Positions 53,319 through 62,140 of a stretch of DNA of 64,000 nucleotides are shown piece by piece. Position 1 is the first letter of the stretch; the number at the start of each line of letters is the position of its first letter. The notes below the pieces were generated by a model. The model did not search any database. It was not told where the DNA came from and saw only the letters and a list, made by a program, of their open reading frames with translations. The stretch comes from Chryseobacterium sp. Bi04 (GTDB lineage: Bacteria; Bacteroidota; Bacteroidia; Flavobacteriales; Weeksellaceae): assembly GCF_918698085.1 (NCBI RefSeq), contig NZ_CAKKLP010000006.1:124001-188000 (forward strand), in the 5' to 3' direction. Made by a program: the position numbers and the translations under genes.

Positions 53319-53815
53319 CCTGTATTCTTTGAATTATCACCTGATGTGTCATAAACAGGTTCTTTTTTATACATTTCTTCAGCATTCACCAAAGGATTGA
53401 TCTGCTGTTGTACGTCTTTATCAGCATTTTTAAAATTCTGCTGGCCGGCTTCAGCTCTCTGCCCATGGTCTATGATCTCAATACATGGGGTTCCTGCCAC
53501 AGCACAGACCGCTTTACTGTCTTCCAGAATAATAAACCCACCGTTACTAAGCTGTACTTTATCATAAAACTTCTGCCATTCGGTCACCATTATTTTGCAT
53601 GGCGGCGGCGGACCTCCGTTTTTTGTGCAGTTCCCGAATGTATTTTTTTCAAAAGTGGCGCCTCCTATTTCCTTCGTGGTAGCGATCAGTTTTTTGGAAG
53701 CACTTTTATCATTCGCATATTCTTTTTGGTGTGTAAGCACTTTCAGTTTATCCGGGGCTTGTCCAAACTGACATTTGCACATCGCACCCTGTACTACAAT
53801 ATGTTTTTCGGCCAT
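53303..53815 (-). CDS. DUF4280 PAAR-like T6SS tip protein
   Basis: 170 residues, no signal peptide. The DUF4280 signature is clear: VVQGAMCKCQFGQAPDKLKVLT at the start, IGGATFEKNTFGNCTKNGGPPPPCKIM in the middle and AVCAVAGTPCIEIIDHGQ. The Cys/His residues at regular positions fit the metal-bound apex of PAAR-like cones that cap the VgrG spike. It overlaps the OmpA-domain gene by 16 bp and follows the secreted-protein gene after 2 bp. In T6SS(iii) such proteins carry effectors. Confidence 0.85.
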   Translation of the reverse strand: MAEKHIVVQGAMCKCQFGQAPDKLKVLTHQKEYANDKSASKKLIATTKEIGGATFEKNTFGNCTKNGGPPPPCKIMVTEWQKFYDKVQLSNGGFIILEDSKAVCAVAGTPCIEIIDHGQRAEAGQQNFKNADKDVQQQINPLVNAEEMYKKEPVYDTSGDNSKNTGWQKE

Positions 53816-53817
53816 GG

Positions 53818-54861
53818 TTAGAATTCTTTGTTTGAGATAACAAGTCTGGTTAAATATTCATTTCCAAATTCAAGACGAACAAAACTGGTGTTGATCTTAA
53901 AAGTAACTACTGTAAGTGCTTTTGATGAGTTTTTATCGGTATCCACTGTTGTCTGGTAAAGCTGGGCATTATATCTTGCAAATTTTGTTTTACATTCAGA
54001 AGGTGAACTGTCATTGAATACCAGGCCATATGGTAATCCTGAAACTTTTTGATTGCCATAATACTGCAGGGCATAATATTCTAATCCTGTTGTCATCTGG
54101 GCATAGATCATATTAAAATCATCAAAATCCCAACTGGAATATTTTCCGTTTTTACAATCCCCACATTCAAGTTCGCTGGGCTGTATCTGTAAAAGCTTAG
54201 TAAAGTTTCCGGATGTTGTTGGCAGAGCAATAAACTGTTTTTTACTGAATACGCTCTGTAATTTTTTTGATGTTACTTTCTCTATTGCATTTCTGGCTTC
54301 AAAATCAGCAACCTGAGCTGTGGCCATGGCTTCTGTGGCCGCAATATCAGCTGCATCTGCCGCTGCTTCTAAAGCCTCTGAAACCTTTGGTTCCTCATAA
54401 TTTAAAAGAAACTCTTTGATTTCCTGCTCTACTTTTCCTGTAGATTGGGTCTGTTTTACATCAATATCTTTTTTTGACCAACGATCCGGAGTAACAGTTT
54501 CAAGAAAAACACTTACTTTCGTGCTTTTCCCGGACACTTTTTTCATGGTTACATTCCATACTGCCTGCTGAATAAACTGCTTCGGCTTTGCTCCATTTTT
54601 TAATGCCGGTTTCAGATAAGGATTTTTGTAGTCTGTATCGTATTTTAAATTATAAAGATCAACAGTTGTGGAGAAATCATCATCAGATGCCGCTGCTGCT
54701 TTGGCTTCATCTTTTGTAAAGTCATTACTGAAATAAAATATAGAATTCTGTAATGTTTCAATACTTTTGGGTACGGTAAATTCTACTTTCTGCCCGAAAT
54801 ACAGGCCATAATATGCTATAAAAAGCAGTGTAAGAAGTTTATGATTTAATTTTATTTTCAT
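53818..54861 (-). CDS. secreted protein of the T6SS cargo operon, unknown
   Basis: The 347-residue product has a signal peptide (MKIKLNHKLLTLLFIAYYGLYFGQ). The central helical segment is strikingly alanine-rich (EALEAAADAADIAATEAMATAQVADFEARNAIEKV, ~163-197). The C-terminal half is alpha/beta with a Cys pair (LECGDCKNGKYSSWDFDDF). No family recognised. Because it is exported by Sec, it is more likely periplasmic (immunity or assembly aid) than injected cargo. Confidence 0.65.
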   Translation of the reverse strand: MKIKLNHKLLTLLFIAYYGLYFGQKVEFTVPKSIETLQNSIFYFSNDFTKDEAKAAAASDDDFSTTVDLYNLKYDTDYKNPYLKPALKNGAKPKQFIQQAVWNVTMKKVSGKSTKVSVFLETVTPDRWSKKDIDVKQTQSTGKVEQEIKEFLLNYEEPKVSEALEAAADAADIAATEAMATAQVADFEARNAIEKVTSKKLQSVFSKKQFIALPTTSGNFTKLLQIQPSELECGDCKNGKYSSWDFDDFNMIYAQMTTGLEYYALQYYGNQKVSGLPYGLVFNDSSPSECKTKFARYNAQLYQTTVDTDKNSSKALTVVTFKINTSFVRLEFGNEYLTRLVISNKEF

Positions 54862-54874
54862 ATTATTTTGTTTT

Positions 54875-55918
54875 TTACTGTTCCGGCAGAGCGGCTACTA
54901 CTACTGATATTTTTTTCTTTTCTTTGAGCATGATGCTGCATTCCAAATACATGGATTCCGGAAGCTGGAGTTTCCCATCCAGATAATATTTTATCCTGAA
55001 ATCTCCCTGATTATTTATTACCGGGTCATCTTCAATAATTAAAGAGAAAGGGGATTCGTTGATAAAATCATGTACATCTCTTTCATCATGTAATTTACCT
55101 TCTCCCTCAATATTCACAAGGTCATATTCATCTTTCAGGGGGTCAATTTCCAGCTTTATTTTATACCGGGGCTCTATCGGGTTGTTTACAACAGGAAAAC
55201 TCTCTGTTCCCCCAATCTGATAATTCTGCCCAAAACTCTGATAGACTCCGAAAAATAGTGTCCTGATGAAATAATCATTTTTAAGATACAGACTGAGTGC
55301 ATCCGGCTCATCCAGTATCTCTTCAATCTTTCTGCAATATTCGTCTACTACTTCTCCTTCAAATTCTTTATAGACTTCATTTTTAACATCCGGCCACCGC
55401 TCATTGAAAACGGAAAGGTTTTCAACAGCATTGAATTTAGCATACTGATCTACACTTACCTGTAGAGGGTATAAAACTTTTGATGTTTTATAAGCCAGTG
55501 TATCTGCTATTTCATTTACTTCTTCTTCGTTCAGAAAAAGATTGGAAGTTCGGTCTATTTCAAAAAAATGCAGGTTATTTTCACTTTTAAGCCAGCGTAC
55601 TGACGTTTCATATTTCAGTTCATTTTTATGATCTCCTGTTTCCAGATTGATGATCACCCCATATTTAAAAAATGAATGACCCGGCTGAAAGGTCAGGCTT
55701 TTTCCTCTCCCCAACTTTACCAGCTTATTTTTATCTGCTACTGCCGTCCTTGGAATGAAAAGCTCTTTCTGCCCCGTCAATTCTATAAGGATCATATCTT
55801 TTACCTGACAAAGATTATTATGAAATAGCTTTAAAGCATCCACATCCAGGCTATAAAAGGCAGCAATGCTTTTTAAGGTTTCCCCTTTTTGAACGATATG
55901 TTTATTAAATTTCTGCAT
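54875..55918 (-). CDS. LysM-domain protein without signal peptide, possible T6SS adaptor
   Basis: 347 residues. An N-terminal LysM-like module (HIVQKGETLKSIAAFYSLDVDALKLFHNN, ~7-45) with no signal peptide is followed by a long alpha/beta region without recognised motifs. LysM modules without export signals occur in spike-associated proteins of phage tails and contractile injection systems; an adaptor linking cargo or PAAR to VgrG is therefore plausible. It is the first gene of a five-to-six gene run with a TAACTTTG -7 box upstream. Confidence 0.7.
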   Translation of the reverse strand: MQKFNKHIVQKGETLKSIAAFYSLDVDALKLFHNNLCQVKDMILIELTGQKELFIPRTAVADKNKLVKLGRGKSLTFQPGHSFFKYGVIINLETGDHKNELKYETSVRWLKSENNLHFFEIDRTSNLFLNEEEVNEIADTLAYKTSKVLYPLQVSVDQYAKFNAVENLSVFNERWPDVKNEVYKEFEGEVVDEYCRKIEEILDEPDALSLYLKNDYFIRTLFFGVYQSFGQNYQIGGTESFPVVNNPIEPRYKIKLEIDPLKDEYDLVNIEGEGKLHDERDVHDFINESPFSLIIEDDPVINNQGDFRIKYYLDGKLQLPESMYLECSIMLKEKKKISVVVAALPEQ

Positions 55919-55977
55919 ACAATCATCTTCGTACTTTATTTCTCTACAGGCATTCCTTTCTGAGAGGGTATTACCAA

Positions 55978-55985
55978 CAAAGTTA
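55978..55985 (-). promoter_or_regulatory. candidate -7 box for the LysM-DUF4280 module
   Basis: The minus strand reads TAACTTTG, an exact TAnnTTTG match, 60 bp upstream of the LysM gene in a 154-bp spacer. No -33 TTTG is at the usual spacing. It suggests that the second effector module can be transcribed independently of the VgrG module. Confidence 0.45.
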
Positions 55986-56072
55986 TGCCCATAATTTCAA
56001 TATTTGCTTTTCAACTCCTATCATTACATGCGTCTTCATATTATGCAGATTATCATGTAACCCGGTTTTATA

Positions 56073-57134
56073 CTATTTTGATTTATATTTTTTAAGTTTC
56101 CACATATTGTCATAATCAATTTTCTGTATAGGAAACTCGTTATTTCCCTGTTTTAAGATCAGCCTTCTATTGGTCAGATCTTCATTCATACGAAGGACAA
56201 TTTCTATAGGTTTATTTTCATCTGCTTTTTTAAATAATGAAAATATCTCTTCTTCATCGAAGTATCTTACTTCAAAAACTGTTTGCTTACCATTTTTGTC
56301 TTCAAATAAATAAGATAACAGACGGGGAACCGCCCTTTCTTTAAAAGGATTTTTGTCAATGGTCTCATTAAACAATGTTTCCTCCTCTCCGTTATACATT
56401 TCCAATGTTACATTTTTGAAAGTATGATTAGGAATTTCTATGCTGGTTCTCCAGTTGTATTTTTTACGGTAGGTATCCCAAATCCCAAACTGAATTCCAT
56501 TTTTCTTCATGTTTTCATAGGCCTCAGGAACAGATTTACTCATATCAAAATATTCTTCCTGTGTTATTGTAGGATTTCCGGGGACATAATCTTTCATAGA
56601 TACAGAAGTTTCTTTTGCCTGATATCGTCCTATTTCTACCTGTTGGTCATTACCATACATCCAGACTACTACCACGCCTCCCGGGGCCAGACCTACGACA
56701 ACAGAGGAATACCCTTCTTTTTCATTGGTTCTCCAATTAACGGTTCCTTCTTTAAAAAGTTCTTTTATTTTATCTACAGGCAAATCCCAGCTACCGGTAT
56801 AAAATTTATTTTCTAAAAATGACGCCCAGGTTACCTCAAGCTTAACGGGAACAGCTTTTAAATCACTTCCCTGAGTATGCATAGAGCCACTATAGCCCCA
56901 ACCTGTATGAGAACTACCCGAACAGGGAATATATACACTGCTGCCATCTTCAAGAAAAAGATGACCTTTATAAATATTCATAGGATATAGAAGAGGTGAA
57001 CTTTCCGTGGGAAGCCATTTGTATTTTTCCATTTTATTTTGGCATGAGATTAAGGTACTGATGAAAAGTAAACAATAAATTATATTCGTTTTAAACTGCA
57101 TTCCAGATTTATTTTTGAAATTTAAAGAAATCAT
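56073..57134 (-). CDS. DUF2931 lipoprotein, second copy (putative Tle1 immunity)
   Basis: The 353-residue product has a lipobox LISCQ (Cys ~31; 20 if the inner ATG at 57101 is used). The DUF2931 pattern is WASFLENKFYTGSWDLPVDKIKELF...LAPGGVVVVWMYGNDQQVEIGRYQAKE. It shares long near-identical blocks with the next gene upstream and is a tandem duplicate. The ATG at 57134 overlaps the preceding stop as ATGA, which supports coupled translation. Directly following a phospholipase effector, an outer-membrane or periplasmic lipoprotein is the expected form of a lipase immunity protein. Confidence 0.8.
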   Translation of the reverse strand: MISLNFKNKSGMQFKTNIIYCLLFISTLISCQNKMEKYKWLPTESSPLLYPMNIYKGHLFLEDGSSVYIPCSGSSHTGWGYSGSMHTQGSDLKAVPVKLEVTWASFLENKFYTGSWDLPVDKIKELFKEGTVNWRTNEKEGYSSVVVGLAPGGVVVVWMYGNDQQVEIGRYQAKETSVSMKDYVPGNPTITQEEYFDMSKSVPEAYENMKKNGIQFGIWDTYRKKYNWRTSIEIPNHTFKNVTLEMYNGEEETLFNETIDKNPFKERAVPRLLSYLFEDKNGKQTVFEVRYFDEEEIFSLFKKADENKPIEIVLRMNEDLTNRRLILKQGNNEFPIQKIDYDNMWKLKKYKSK

Positions 57135-58141
57135 TCTTCATATTTCCAAAAGTTATCCATGTCTATTTTTTTAATCAGAATTTCTTTACCTTCCTGTTTG
57201 AAGACCAATTTTTTATCATTCAGATCTCCATTCATCTGTAATATAATCTCTATAGGTTTGTTTTTATCTGCATTTTTAAATAATTCAAGCATTTCGTCTT
57301 CATCAGCATATTTTACTTCAAAGACATATTTATCACCTTTTGAATTCGAAAATAAAAAAGAGAAGTATCTTGGAATTGCTCTTGATTTGAATTGATTATT
57401 GGTCAATGTGTTTCCAAATAAAGTTTCCATTTCCCCATTGAACATTTCAAAAATAACATGATCTAATGTATAGCCAGGAATCTGTATCTCCGGCTTCCAT
57501 GAATATTTTTCACGATAGATATCCCATACACCATAGGGAATTCCTTTTTTCTTCATATTCTCATAGGCTGCTGGTACGGAACTGCTGATATCAAAAAACT
57601 CATCAGATGAAATAGTAGGATTTCCCGGTACGTATTCTGCCATACTGATGGTTGTTTCCTTCGCCTGAAAACGTGCAATTTCTACCTGCTGATCATCTCC
57701 ATACATCCATACTACAACTACGCCTCCTGGAGCACAACCAACAACAATGTAAGAATAGTTTTCTTTGACATTTGTACGCCAGTTGATGAGCCCTTTATTG
57801 AAAAGTTCTTTTATTTTGTCCACAGGCAGGTCCCAACTTCCTTTATAGAATTTTTTCTCCATAAATGAGGCCCAGGTAAGCTCCAGCTTTACAGGTATTG
57901 CCTTTAAAGAACTCCCCTGTACGTGCGTAGAACCTATATGTCCCCATATCTCGTTTGAAATTCCTGAAGATGGAATATATACATTGCTTCCATCTTCTAA
58001 CACCAATGTTCCCTGATGTATATTCATAGGATACATTTTAGGAGAACTTTCTGTTGGCATCCATTCGTATTTATCCATATTTTTTTGACATGAGATCAGA
58101 AAACATTGAAATATTAGTATATAAATAAGTAGTTTTTTCAT
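57131..58141 (-). CDS. DUF2931 lipoprotein, first copy (putative Tle1 immunity)
   Basis: The 336-residue product has a lipobox LISCQ (Cys ~18), then the same DUF2931 body as its duplicate (WASFMEKKFYKGSWDLPVDKIKELF; CAPGGVVVVWMYGDDQQVEIARFQAKE) with a diverged C-terminus. It is the gene next to the Tle1-like lipase (139-bp gap). The two copies may neutralise different lipase variants. The mature protein starts NMDKYEWMPTESSP, near-identical in both. Confidence 0.82.
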   Translation of the reverse strand: MKKLLIYILIFQCFLISCQKNMDKYEWMPTESSPKMYPMNIHQGTLVLEDGSNVYIPSSGISNEIWGHIGSTHVQGSSLKAIPVKLELTWASFMEKKFYKGSWDLPVDKIKELFNKGLINWRTNVKENYSYIVVGCAPGGVVVVWMYGDDQQVEIARFQAKETTISMAEYVPGNPTISSDEFFDISSSVPAAYENMKKKGIPYGVWDIYREKYSWKPEIQIPGYTLDHVIFEMFNGEMETLFGNTLTNNQFKSRAIPRYFSFLFSNSKGDKYVFEVKYADEDEMLELFKNADKNKPIEIILQMNGDLNDKKLVFKQEGKEILIKKIDMDNFWKYEE

Positions 58142-58221
58142 ATCTCAATAATTAAGGTATTATATTATTTAATAAAATTTGTTCTAAAAAAGAACATAGA
58201 GATCCGCTTTACATGATCCCT

Positions 58222-58237
58222 GTTGAAACATTTCAAC
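58222..58237. promoter_or_regulatory. 16-bp palindrome between lipase and immunity genes
   Basis: GTTGAAA-CA-TTTCAAC is a 7-bp perfect inverted repeat with a 2-bp centre; a second small one, GTTCT-A5-AGAAC, lies at 58181-58195. Neither is followed by a T-run, so operator sites or RNA processing hairpins are more likely than terminators. They sit where differential expression of immunity over lipase would be set. Confidence 0.35.
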
Positions 58238-58280
58238 GAAAAATATTGAAGGGAAATTATGCTCTTTTTACATATATTAT

Positions 58281-59834
58281 TTATGAATCAGGAGCAATTC
58301 TACGCCATCTGGTTACTTTTAAATTCTTTTTATCCAAAGTATAATTGGGTTTGTATCCGATTTCCGCAAATCTTGAATTCCAATGAAGATATCTGTTTCT
58401 AAGAACCATCAGCATATTATGATCATTTACAATGGTATTAAACCGTTCAGTAGTCATCTTTTTCTGTTTCAACTGAATTCTGAACTGTTCGATTTCCTTA
58501 TTGGTATAATACATCATCTTTGGTTTGGCACCGTTTAAATATTCTTTAAGCCTGGATTTCACCTTGGTCAGATCCAGTGAATAGTATTCATCTCCTGCTC
58601 CATTAGGGATCTTATAATTCTTTTCTATCTGTTCAAAATCTATGGTAGAAGGATAATTTTCATTCACCATCTCAGCAAGCAGATGTAATGTGACAAAACT
58701 ATATCTATTGCTTATTCCTTTTCTATTGATATAGGTTTCATGCCAAGAATTGGGCCTTACAACCTCCTCTTGTTTAAACCATCCCTGCTCTATCAGGTGA
58801 TCCAGATCAGCATTTAAAATTTTATTATAGTCCTCATCACTTAAACCATCTCCCCATGTATTATCAAAGTCCATAATCTGCCGGTTCAATTCTTTCATAT
58901 TGTGAGTGTAACATCCTCCTACATCAGAATGTACCCCAGGAAGAAAAAAATCATTTCCTCCGGCATTCCTGGTTAAAGTCAACATAAAATTTTCCCTGTG
59001 TTCATCTGATGCACAAAAATGGATAATCTTTTTTGCTTTTAATGTATTTAATTTCAATTCAGCAACATCATTACTAAAGTTAGGACTTATCGTCTTATTA
59101 GTTGCCGTTGGATCATAAGAAGAAACCGTATCATACAATCCCAGAAAACGAATGGTTATGGTTGTAATCTTTAGATTTTTCTCCTGTAACTGTATTCCCA
59201 AATGTCCTCTTGCCGGAAATTCTTTTAATTCCGTATAATACCCATCGCTATCAGTAGAGATAGGTTCCGCACCTTGTACAGGAGCCACATATGTAAGTGG
59301 GCTATATTTGGGTTTATGCACTTCATAAACAAAATTTCTTGCAGCAGCCGCCCCTCTGCTAAATCCAAAAACATCAAGGGTTAAGGTATTCACCCGTTTA
59401 TCTTTCTTCAATTGAACAACCTTCTTTACAACCTCCTCACAACCTTTTCTCACTTTCGCCCGAACTCCCATTTCACCGGATCCAAATGCCACACCTAAAT
59501 GCTCTGTAATCTTATCACTATCTCCTTTAAGGTCCTGTGTTCCTATTCCTTCTATATATATTTTCCCTACATATTCATCATCGTTCTTTTTATACCAGTA
59601 TTCTTTTCTTGCCACATTGGACAGATCATTTACATAACTATCATCTTCTTTATTAGAATATTTTTTATATTTCTGTTTTTCTTCCTCAGTTGGATAATAC
59701 TTCGGTTCATTTCCTGCAGCTCTGGTATTACTCCTGTTATTTTGGGTTCCATCGAAAAAGACACCAATTCTAATATTGATTTCTCCTTTTGGCGGTGCTG
59801 GCGGTGTATAATTTCCAAATTGATTATTATGCAT
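58281..59834 (-). CDS. Tle1-like (DUF2235) T6SS lipase effector
   Basis: 517 residues, no signal peptide. The DUF2235 alpha/beta-hydrolase layout is evident: INIRIGVFFDGTQNN at the start, the nucleophile elbow GFSRGAAAARNF (S159), FLGLYDTVSS (D235) and LPGVHSDVGGCY (H302, D304). Tle1 proteins are phospholipases delivered by T6SS into competitors' periplasm. The C-terminal ~150 residues are unassigned. Position just after VgrG and before two lipoproteins fits an effector/immunity cassette. Which Asp completes the triad is not decided here. Confidence 0.85.
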   Translation of the reverse strand: MHNNQFGNYTPPAPPKGEINIRIGVFFDGTQNNRSNTRAAGNEPKYYPTEEEKQKYKKYSNKEDDSYVNDLSNVARKEYWYKKNDDEYVGKIYIEGIGTQDLKGDSDKITEHLGVAFGSGEMGVRAKVRKGCEEVVKKVVQLKKDKRVNTLTLDVFGFSRGAAAARNFVYEVHKPKYSPLTYVAPVQGAEPISTDSDGYYTELKEFPARGHLGIQLQEKNLKITTITIRFLGLYDTVSSYDPTATNKTISPNFSNDVAELKLNTLKAKKIIHFCASDEHRENFMLTLTRNAGGNDFFLPGVHSDVGGCYTHNMKELNRQIMDFDNTWGDGLSDEDYNKILNADLDHLIEQGWFKQEEVVRPNSWHETYINRKGISNRYSFVTLHLLAEMVNENYPSTIDFEQIEKNYKIPNGAGDEYYSLDLTKVKSRLKEYLNGAKPKMMYYTNKEIEQFRIQLKQKKMTTERFNTIVNDHNMLMVLRNRYLHWNSRFAEIGYKPNYTLDKKNLKVTRWRRIAPDS

Positions 59835-59901
59835 AGTTTTTCTCTAAAAATTGATTGACAGAAATAGTTTGGAATTGTCTTTATTAACTTTAGCTGTAAA
59901 T

Positions 59902-60072
59902 TTATTTATTCCCATGAGACATGATTTTCTTATTACTTGCTAACACAAGATTTTCTCTTTGTGCTTCAACGTTGATCTTCTTTGCTATTTTTTCAACTTT
60001 TTTCCCCGCGTTCAGATGATAGGAATCTTTGACCGTTATTTTTATATTGGTTGCTGTCTTTATAATGGCCAT
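59902..60072 (-). CDS. 56-residue beta-helix-like protein next to VgrG
   Basis: A short protein (MAIIKTATNIKITVKDSYHL...NKKIMSHGNK) starting one base after the vgrG stop in another frame. Its repeating hydrophobic/polar short beta strands (TNIKITVKDSYHLNAGKKVEKI; INVEAQRENLVLASNKKI) resemble the C-terminal gp5-type beta-helix of VgrG (ISMKAPKNFTLNAGENINISAGK). It may be a detached piece of that spike or a helper for lipase loading. The longer frame (to 60114) would overlap vgrG and is not used. Confidence 0.6.
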   Translation of the reverse strand: MAIIKTATNIKITVKDSYHLNAGKKVEKIAKKINVEAQRENLVLASNKKIMSHGNK

Positions 60073-60073
60073 A

Positions 60074-62002
60074 TCAGAACAATTTTGATTTTTCAGCACT
60101 GTTGAATTCCACAATTTTTCCGCTCTGCATGGTCATATTCTCAAGTTCGCTGAACATAGAAATTTCACCTGCTATTTCATTAGAAGTTTCAGACTGTCTT
60201 CTAAACTCTTTTTCCACCATTTCCGTTCTGGTATCCGAAGATTCTGTGATATCCCCTGATGCCGTAAGTTTCATATCTTTTCCGGCGGTAGAAATAATAT
60301 CTTCATTGGCGGTACTGGTAATACTTGCCCCTGCACTCACAGAAATTTCCTTTCCTGCACTGATATTGATATTCTCACCGGCATTTAATGTGAAATTTTT
60401 CGGAGCTTTCATGCTGATATTTCCTTTACCATCCATAAAATAGCTATTGCCACTTGGATCAAGGATCGTTACACTTCCTTCCTGATCATTCATTAAGATT
60501 CTGATCCCACTTCGGGTTTGGATTGATTTCAAATGATTATTAACGCCGCCACCCAGCGCCACCCCTCCATGAAACATTCCTCCCATTACGAAAGGTCTGT
60601 CCGGATGACTGTGAACAAAATTAACCATCACCTGGTCTCCTACTTCAGGAATTGCTACATAGCCTCTGTTTTGAGAAATCTGATCCGTTCCTCCGGCGTC
60701 AGGACTCATCATTCGGATAAAGTGCGTGGTATCATTAGTCTGCCAGTCGAATCTCACCTGTATCCTCCCTTGCCCTTCAGGATCTGTATTGGAAATTACC
60801 GTTGCCGTCTGTGGCTCTGCTTTTGGAACCGTGTATTCCGGTTTTGGAAGAAATCCCGTATCTGAAGCTATTCCTACGAAGCTTCCCTGATAATGACCTA
60901 TAGTATCAATTTCATGTTCTGCCTCTGTAATCATAATTCTTGTGAAATAAGATGTTTCATTAGAATCTGGTTTACGCATCTGCATATCTACCACACATCC
61001 CGGATGCAGAAAGGGAACGGTTGTATTTCCCGAGACAGAAAAAACATTTACCGCTTCACTTCCTGAAGCACTTTTCTGTGAATATTCCACATCAAGATGT
61101 GTAGATGCTTTTACGGGTGCTATTTGCAATGCCGGTGTTTTATAGATAGAATCGTTATGGCTGTATGCTGTTTTAGCCAGATCTCCCACATGTTTAATAG
61201 GCGTAGATCCCGAAGTCAGTTTTTCATTTTTATTACTGTTGTACCCGTAGAATTGCGGTCTGGTGTGAACAGCTTTGAGGTCAACCTTTATATCGTTGGC
61301 ACTGCTTCCGTAAGTCAATACAATAGGTTTGTTTTGTGGAGGCAATTTTCCGAAATGAAGCACTTCCCCATCATAATAAAACTGCTCTCCATAGGCTTCT
61401 GCCATCCTCGCCAGATAATTGTAGTGGGTTTCATCATATTGGCTGCTGTAAATAATCTGTGAAAAATTATTGGCATCCACCCTGATATCAAAACGGCCTT
61501 TATCAATTCCCTGTTTAATCACTTCATCAGCAATAATTCCCATATTGACAGGCTGAGTTCCTCCAAAGCTCTGAATATGAGGCGCTCCATCAAGCAGAAT
61601 GGTTGGACTACAACCCGTAAGCACAACATTTCCCAAGCTCATTTTCTCCTGGCTGAATCCCACTCCTGTAATAACTCCTACAAAAGTTCTTTCCGGGCTG
61701 TTGTCTATATCTTTATAAGAGAGTACTGCCGTAAGACGTTTACCCAAAAACTTATTGGCTTCTTCCAGTGAATGGGTTTGCCGGTCTCCCAGCGCATCGT
61801 GTGCCAGGGTAAGCGTAAATTCATGGTGGCGTCTTGTGCTTTGCTTAAGCTTAAAGTGTTTATAGTATTTGATTATCTTTCCTTCTATAACCAAAGAAAG
61901 CTTTACCAGGCGGTTAATTCCAGTATGGTGATTTTCAGATACACCGTCTGCATTTTGTGTCGGACGAAAAGATCCTGCACCTCTTCCAGATGTGATTGAC
62001 AT
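60074..62002 (-). CDS. vgrG: VgrG spike protein of a T6SS(iii)
   Basis: The 642-residue protein has a gp27-like N-terminal region (LEGKIIKYYKHFKLKQ-type core, YDETHYNYLARMAEAYGEQFYYDGEVLHFG), a gp5 OB-fold (ATVISNTDPEGQGRIQVRFDW, GGTDQISQNRGYVAIPEVGDQVMVNF, HPDRPFVMGGMFHG) and a C-terminal beta-helix (ISMKAPKNFTLNAGENINISAGKEISVSAGASIT). ATG 62002 (MSITSGRGAGSF) is preferred to the longer frame, which lacks domain character. It forms the trimeric puncturing device with the DUF4280 tip. Confidence 0.92.
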   Translation of the reverse strand: MSITSGRGAGSFRPTQNADGVSENHHTGINRLVKLSLVIEGKIIKYYKHFKLKQSTRRHHEFTLTLAHDALGDRQTHSLEEANKFLGKRLTAVLSYKDIDNSPERTFVGVITGVGFSQEKMSLGNVVLTGCSPTILLDGAPHIQSFGGTQPVNMGIIADEVIKQGIDKGRFDIRVDANNFSQIIYSSQYDETHYNYLARMAEAYGEQFYYDGEVLHFGKLPPQNKPIVLTYGSSANDIKVDLKAVHTRPQFYGYNSNKNEKLTSGSTPIKHVGDLAKTAYSHNDSIYKTPALQIAPVKASTHLDVEYSQKSASGSEAVNVFSVSGNTTVPFLHPGCVVDMQMRKPDSNETSYFTRIMITEAEHEIDTIGHYQGSFVGIASDTGFLPKPEYTVPKAEPQTATVISNTDPEGQGRIQVRFDWQTNDTTHFIRMMSPDAGGTDQISQNRGYVAIPEVGDQVMVNFVHSHPDRPFVMGGMFHGGVALGGGVNNHLKSIQTRSGIRILMNDQEGSVTILDPSGNSYFMDGKGNISMKAPKNFTLNAGENINISAGKEISVSAGASITSTANEDIISTAGKDMKLTASGDITESSDTRTEMVEKEFRRQSETSNEIAGEISMFSELENMTMQSGKIVEFNSAEKSKLF

Positions 62003-62093
62003 ATTTTGTAGTGATTTGTTAAGGTTTTTAATTTTTTTATAAAATGGATTCCAGTAAATAATCATCCCTGAAATCAGGTTACAATGGGTAAAA

Positions 62094-62120
62094 AAAGACC
62101 GTCTTAAGAGGACAGCCTTT
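62094..62120 (-). terminator. intercistronic terminator between hcp and vgrG
   Basis: AAAGACCGTC (62094-62103) pairs with GACAGCCTTT (62111-62120), including two G-T wobbles, and T6 on the minus strand (62096-62091) overlaps the stem end and follows. It should lower vgrG relative to hcp expression. Confidence 0.72.
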
Positions 62121-62140
62121 TATATTTCAGTACTGAAGAC

